From NCBI GenBank assembly GCA_014729565.1, contig WJJR01000298.1, forward strand, positions 1-8,352: 8,352 bases of DNA, written 5' to 3'. Under the pieces are notes generated by a model. The model was not told the origin of the DNA. It made no database searches and saw only the letters and a list, made by a program, of their open reading frames with translations. Numbering within the stretch: position 1 is the first letter of the stretch; every line of letters starts with the position of its first letter. Origin of the DNA: Candidatus Zixiibacteriota bacterium. GTDB taxonomy: Bacteria > Zixibacteria > MSB-5A5 > WJJR01. Shown one piece after another: positions 5,763 to 8,352 of the stretch. Both the position numbers and the translations under genes were made by a program.

Positions 5763-7694
5763 ATGGGTCAGACAACAGTTGAAAAGATTGCGACCGCTCA
5801 TGCGGTCGGGTTGAAACCGGGCGCGTTGGTGCACTCCGGCGATTTCATTCGCATTCGTCCCAAACACATCATGACGCACGATAACACCAGCGCGGTGATG
5901 AAAAAGTTCGCCGCGATCGGTGTCGACACGATCGGCGACCCGAAGCAGCCGGTGTTTGCGATTGATCATGACATTCAGAATACGTCGCCCGACAACCTGG
6001 CGAAGTATGCCAGGATCGAGGAGTTCGCCAAACAGCAGGGTGTCGACTTCTATCCGGCGGGGACCGGGATCAGCCATCAGGTGATGGTCGAGTACGGGTA
6101 TGTCACGCCGGGCAGTATGGTGGTGGGCAGCGATTCGCATTCCAATTTGTATGGTGCGGCCAATGCGCTCGGGACGCCGGTGGTGCGTACCGATGCCGCC
6201 TCGATCTGGGCCACCGGACAAACCTGGTGGCAGGTACCACCGGTGGCGAACGTCACACTCACCGGGCAGTTGCAGCCGGGTGTGGTTGGCAAGGATGTGA
6301 TCATTGCGTTATGCGGCGCGTTCAACAACGATGAAGTCCTCAACATGACGGTTGAGTTTCACGGCGACGGTATCGCCGCGATGTCGATGGACCAGCGCAT
6401 GAGCATCGCCAATATGACCACCGAGTGGGGTGCGCTGGCCGGTCTGTTTCCGTTTGATGACGTGCTGCGTGATTACCTCTATGGTCGTGCTGACTACTTG
6501 CAGTCGATTGGTGCGCCACGATACAGCCGCACCGATGTCGACCAGTGGTTTGCCCATCGGGTCGAGCCGGATGCAGATGCCTATTACGCGGTCGAATTGA
6601 CACTCGATTTAGCCTCGGTGATTCCGCATGTCTCCGGGCCGAATCATGTGAAGACAATGGTGTCACTACCGGAGATTCAGAAACAGAAAGTAGCGATCAA
6701 TAAGGCCTACCTGCTCAGTTGCGTGAATGCGCGATTGGAGGATCTGGCGGAGGCCGCTCACGTATTAGAAGGCAAACACGTGGCCGATGGTGTCAACTTC
6801 TATGTCGCCGCGGCGTCGAGCAATGTACAAAAGGAAGCGGAGGCGCGCGGTTACTGGAAGATACTGGAAGAGGCCGGCGCGATTACATTGCCGTCGGGAT
6901 GCGGACCCTGCATCGGTCTGGGCCAGGGCACACTCGAAGCGGGCGAGGTTGGCATCAGCGCCACCAATCGCAATTTCAAAGGACGCATGGGGCATCGCGA
7001 TGCGCTGGTCTATTTGAGCAGCCCCGCGGTCGTGGCGGCATCGGCCGCGGCCGGGTACATTGCCTCACCCGTTGACTTCGAATCCGTCACGGCGAAGACC
7101 GCAACCAAAGTCAACGAGCAGCAGGCACGCGATGGCGGTGAGACCGAAATTATCGAGGGATTCCCGTCGCAGATCACCGGACGCGCCCTCTGGCTGCCAA
7201 TCGACAATCTCAACACCGACGGCATCTACGGCGGCGATTTGACTTACAAAGACAACCTGACCACAGATGAAATGGCCGCCGGGTGCATGCTCAACTACGA
7301 TCCGGAGTTCCAAAACAAAGCCCAGCACGGCGACATCATCGTCGCCGGGCGCAATTTCGGCACCGGCTCATCGCGCGAGCAGGCGGCCACCGCACTCGAC
7401 TATCGCGGAATCGCCTGTGTGATCGCCGCATCATTCAGCGAAACGTACAAGCGGAATGCCTTCAACAACGGATTCGTGGTCTTCGAATGTCCGGCGTTGG
7501 TTGATTACCTGCGCGAGAAATACACCGGCTCCGACGAGAAGACAATTGTAGGCCCCGAACTCACGGTCGATTACCAGCGGTCGATCCTTACCTGCGATGG
7601 TAAGGACTTCCCGTTCCCGCCATTGAGTACTGTGGCACAGGAGTTGGTGCTCGCCGGTGGGGCGGAGAATTTGGTGAAGCAGTCGTTGAAGTGA
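5763..7694 (+). CDS. Aconitase-family hydratase, fungal homoaconitase (Lys4)-like
   Basis: A 643-residue single-chain [4Fe-4S] hydro-lyase, expected to isomerise citrate and isocitrate, or homocitrate and homoisocitrate. Cluster ligands are C320 (LLSCVN) and C380/C383 (PSGCGPCIG). Active-site landmarks are DHD (68-70), GISHQ (102-106), GSDSHSN (122-128) and the C-terminal GTGSSREQAA (533-542) with the catalytic serine. Many blocks match yeast Lys4 as I remember it, including RTDAASIWATGQTWWQ (142-157), MTTEWGALAGLFP (218-230), GEVGISATNRNFKGRMG (394-410) and DNLNTDGIYGG (481-491). Bacterial AcnA (about 890) and AcnB (about 860) are much longer. The ATG at 5763 follows GGAGG by 4 bases and starts as MGQTTVEK; a TTG at 5745 is a poorer choice. 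Placed with a citrate lyase system, citrate is the likelier substrate; with no homocitrate synthase in view, a lysine-pathway role is unproven. Confidence 0.85.
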   Translation: MGQTTVEKIATAHAVGLKPGALVHSGDFIRIRPKHIMTHDNTSAVMKKFAAIGVDTIGDPKQPVFAIDHDIQNTSPDNLAKYARIEEFAKQQGVDFYPAGTGISHQVMVEYGYVTPGSMVVGSDSHSNLYGAANALGTPVVRTDAASIWATGQTWWQVPPVANVTLTGQLQPGVVGKDVIIALCGAFNNDEVLNMTVEFHGDGIAAMSMDQRMSIANMTTEWGALAGLFPFDDVLRDYLYGRADYLQSIGAPRYSRTDVDQWFAHRVEPDADAYYAVELTLDLASVIPHVSGPNHVKTMVSLPEIQKQKVAINKAYLLSCVNARLEDLAEAAHVLEGKHVADGVNFYVAAASSNVQKEAEARGYWKILEEAGAITLPSGCGPCIGLGQGTLEAGEVGISATNRNFKGRMGHRDALVYLSSPAVVAASAAAGYIASPVDFESVTAKTATKVNEQQARDGGETEIIEGFPSQITGRALWLPIDNLNTDGIYGGDLTYKDNLTTDEMAAGCMLNYDPEFQNKAQHGDIIVAGRNFGTGSSREQAATALDYRGIACVIAASFSETYKRNAFNNGFVVFECPALVDYLREKYTGSDEKTIVGPELTVDYQRSILTCDGKDFPFPPLSTVAQELVLAGGAENLVKQSLK

Positions 7695-7711
7695 AGCGCT
7701 GTTCTACGTAG

Positions 7712-7777
7712 CTCAGGAGCACGGCGCGTCGGTTTCGGTACCGGTTTGCTCAGACGATTGTGCGCCGGGCTCCTGAG
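7712..7777. repeat. Stem-loop repeat, copy 1
   Basis: CTCAGGAGC (7712-7720) pairs perfectly with GCTCCTGAG (7769-7777). After one mismatch the stem continues with CGGCGC (7722-7727) against GCGCCG (7762-7767). The loop is about 30 bases. It lies 17 bases after the aconitase stop codon. There is no T-run, so if it ends transcription it would be factor-dependent; it could also protect the 3' end of the operon mRNA. Confidence 0.65.
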
Positions 7778-7804
7778 ACGCACGGTACGGTTTGGGCGGA
7801 GGAT

Positions 7805-7869
7805 GTCAGGAGCCCCGCGCGGTGACAGTCTTGTGGAAGTGACGGCGGTGGACGCGCGGTGCTCCTGAC
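7805..7869. repeat. Stem-loop repeat, copy 2
   Basis: GTCAGGAGC (7805-7813) pairs with GCTCCTGAC (7861-7869). After a single mismatch at the same place as in copy 1, CCGCGCG (7815-7821) pairs with CGCGCGG (7853-7859). The loop is about 30 bases but differs in sequence from copy 1. The outermost pair is C-G in copy 1 and G-C in copy 2, a compensatory swap. The two copies are the same length and 27 bases apart. Confidence 0.7.
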
Positions 7870-7938
7870 CTACCTTGTTGACAAACAATGACTTGTGGTT
7901 TCCCGGAACCGCCTTGCGTTATCCCCCATGGAAAACCG

Positions 7939-7967
7939 TTGTCAATTGGCCATTCGCTGCGTATTCT
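7939..7967 (+). promoter_or_regulatory. Sigma70-like promoter of rpmE
   Basis: TTGTCA (7939-7944) and TATTCT (7962-7967) are 17 bases apart, matching five and four of the six consensus positions. Transcription would begin near 7974, about 35 bases before the L31 start. An upstream TTGACA (7878-7883) has no -10 box at a workable distance. Confidence 0.5.
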
Positions 7968-8010
7968 TGACGTCTGTTTTGGAAACACTTGATGTGAGGA
8001 TGTGAGTGAC

Positions 8011-8268
8011 ATGAAACCGAAGATTCACCCCAAGTACGAAGACACCGTGATCAAGTGCGCCTGCGGCACGGAGTATCCGACCCGCTCAACGGTCAAGGAT
8101 TTCCATGTCGATATCTGTGCCGCTTGCCACCCGTTCTTCACCGGTAAGCAGAAGCTGATCGATACCGCCGGACGCGTGGAGAAATTCCTCCGCAAGTACG
8201 GTATGGACAAGCAGGGCGGCGCCTCGACGCAGAAGCCCGAAGACCAATCGGCCAAAACTGAATCATAG
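8011..8268 (+). CDS. rpmE: 50S ribosomal protein L31 (C+ zinc-binding type)
   Basis: An 85-residue large-subunit ribosomal protein that sits at the central protuberance and helps bridge the subunits. It starts MKPKIHPKY, the family hallmark, and has all four zinc ligands: C16 and C18 (CAC), C36 and C39 (CAAC). [17 protein letters not shown] (43-59) is the conserved end of the core; residues from about 66 are a low-complexity polar tail, slightly longer than in E. coli. The ATG at 8011 is chosen over the in-frame GTG at 8002 because GAGGA (7996-8000) is 10 bases from the ATG and touches the GTG. It has its own promoter and terminators and is functionally separate from the citrate genes. The zinc-binding form implies that a zinc-free paralogue, if present elsewhere, could replace it under zinc limitation. 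Confidence 0.95.
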   Translation: MKPKIHPKYEDTVIKCACGTEYPTRSTVKDFHVDICAACHPFFTGKQKLIDTAGRVEKFLRKYGMDKQGGASTQKPEDQSAKTES

Positions 8269-8280
8269 CCAAGTTCCGGT

Positions 8281-8300
8281 GCCCCTGTCCGGGGGCTTTT
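8281..8300 (+). terminator. Intrinsic terminator 1 after rpmE
   Basis: GCCCC (8281-8285) and GGGGC (8292-8296) form a short GC stem, extendable by one T-G pair, directly followed by TTTT (8297-8300). It begins 12 bases after the L31 stop codon. Confidence 0.7.
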
Positions 8301-8340
8301 GCGCGACGGGTTCCTTTGGGACACCCGTCGCGTTTTCTTC
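8301..8340 (+). terminator. Intrinsic terminator 2 after rpmE
   Basis: CGCGACGGG (8302-8310) pairs perfectly with CCCGTCGCG (8324-8332), with a 13-base loop that can close by one more T-A pair, then TTTTCTTC (8333-8340). It is stronger than the preceding one and directly adjoins it, giving a tandem stop for the rpmE transcript. Confidence 0.8.
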
Positions 8341-8352
8341 GCTATACCGAAG

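Larger units (their letters stand above)
7695..8010. other. Intergenic region with two related stem-loops and a promoter
   Basis: There is no credible gene here. It contains two long stem-loops with shared arm sequences (7712-7777 and 7805-7869), a palindrome CGGTACCG (7736-7743) with a partly repeated CGGTACGGTTTGGGC string at 7783-7797, a small TTGTT/AACAA inverted repeat (7875-7888), and the rpmE promoter (7939-7967). The left half probably marks the end of the citrate operon, although no classic terminator with a T-run is seen. Confidence 0.6.

Noticed and set aside
8002..8010. GTG at 8002 as start of L31
   Set aside because: The Shine-Dalgarno GAGGA touches it, and L31 proteins begin with MK...HP as at 8011.

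Overview
The window is bacterial, moderately GC-rich DNA with tightly packed central-carbon genes and long intergenic spaces full of hairpin repeats. Bacterial origin is supported by a C+ type ribosomal protein L31, Shine-Dalgarno sites before almost every gene, sigma70-like promoters and intrinsic terminators. I cannot name the species. The combination of genes would suit an anaerobic or facultative lineage from a poorly cultured phylum, but that is a guess.

Layout. Positions 1-430 hold no convincing gene and contain several hairpin repeats. A beta-decarboxylating dehydrogenase of the isocitrate/homoisocitrate family lies on the minus strand (1549 down to 431). After a divergent intergenic region with a good plus-strand promoter (1703-1731) comes a five-gene plus-strand cluster. 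Its members are a succinyl/citryl-CoA synthetase-type beta (ATP-grasp) subunit with a C-terminal two-cluster ferredoxin-like domain (1765-3333), the matching alpha subunit (3340-4266), a short citrate-synthase-fold protein of the citryl-CoA lyase type (4332-5111), a degenerate HD-domain protein (5128-5661), and a single-chain aconitase-family enzyme that closely resembles fungal homoaconitase Lys4 (5763-7694). A hairpin-repeat intergenic region (7695-8010) follows, then rpmE with its own promoter and two tandem terminators up to the right edge.

How the genes fit together. An acyl-CoA synthetase alpha/beta pair next to a citryl-CoA lyase is the layout known for two-step citrate cleavage (CcsA/CcsB plus Ccl, as in Hydrogenobacter). 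Aconitase and an isocitrate dehydrogenase would link citrate to isocitrate and 2-oxoglutarate. Read together, the locus looks like the citrate half of a reductive or reversible TCA cycle. The iron-sulfur tail on the synthetase hints at contact with a ferredoxin-dependent enzyme such as 2-oxoglutarate:ferredoxin oxidoreductase, which is not encoded here. Flux direction and exact substrates (citrate or homocitrate series, succinate or citrate for the ligase) are inferences. The points most worth a second look are the ferredoxin-ligase fusion, the fungal-like homoaconitase homologue, the mixed substrate and cofactor signature of the dehydrogenase, the HD protein that has lost its HD histidine, and the covarying hairpin repeat families.
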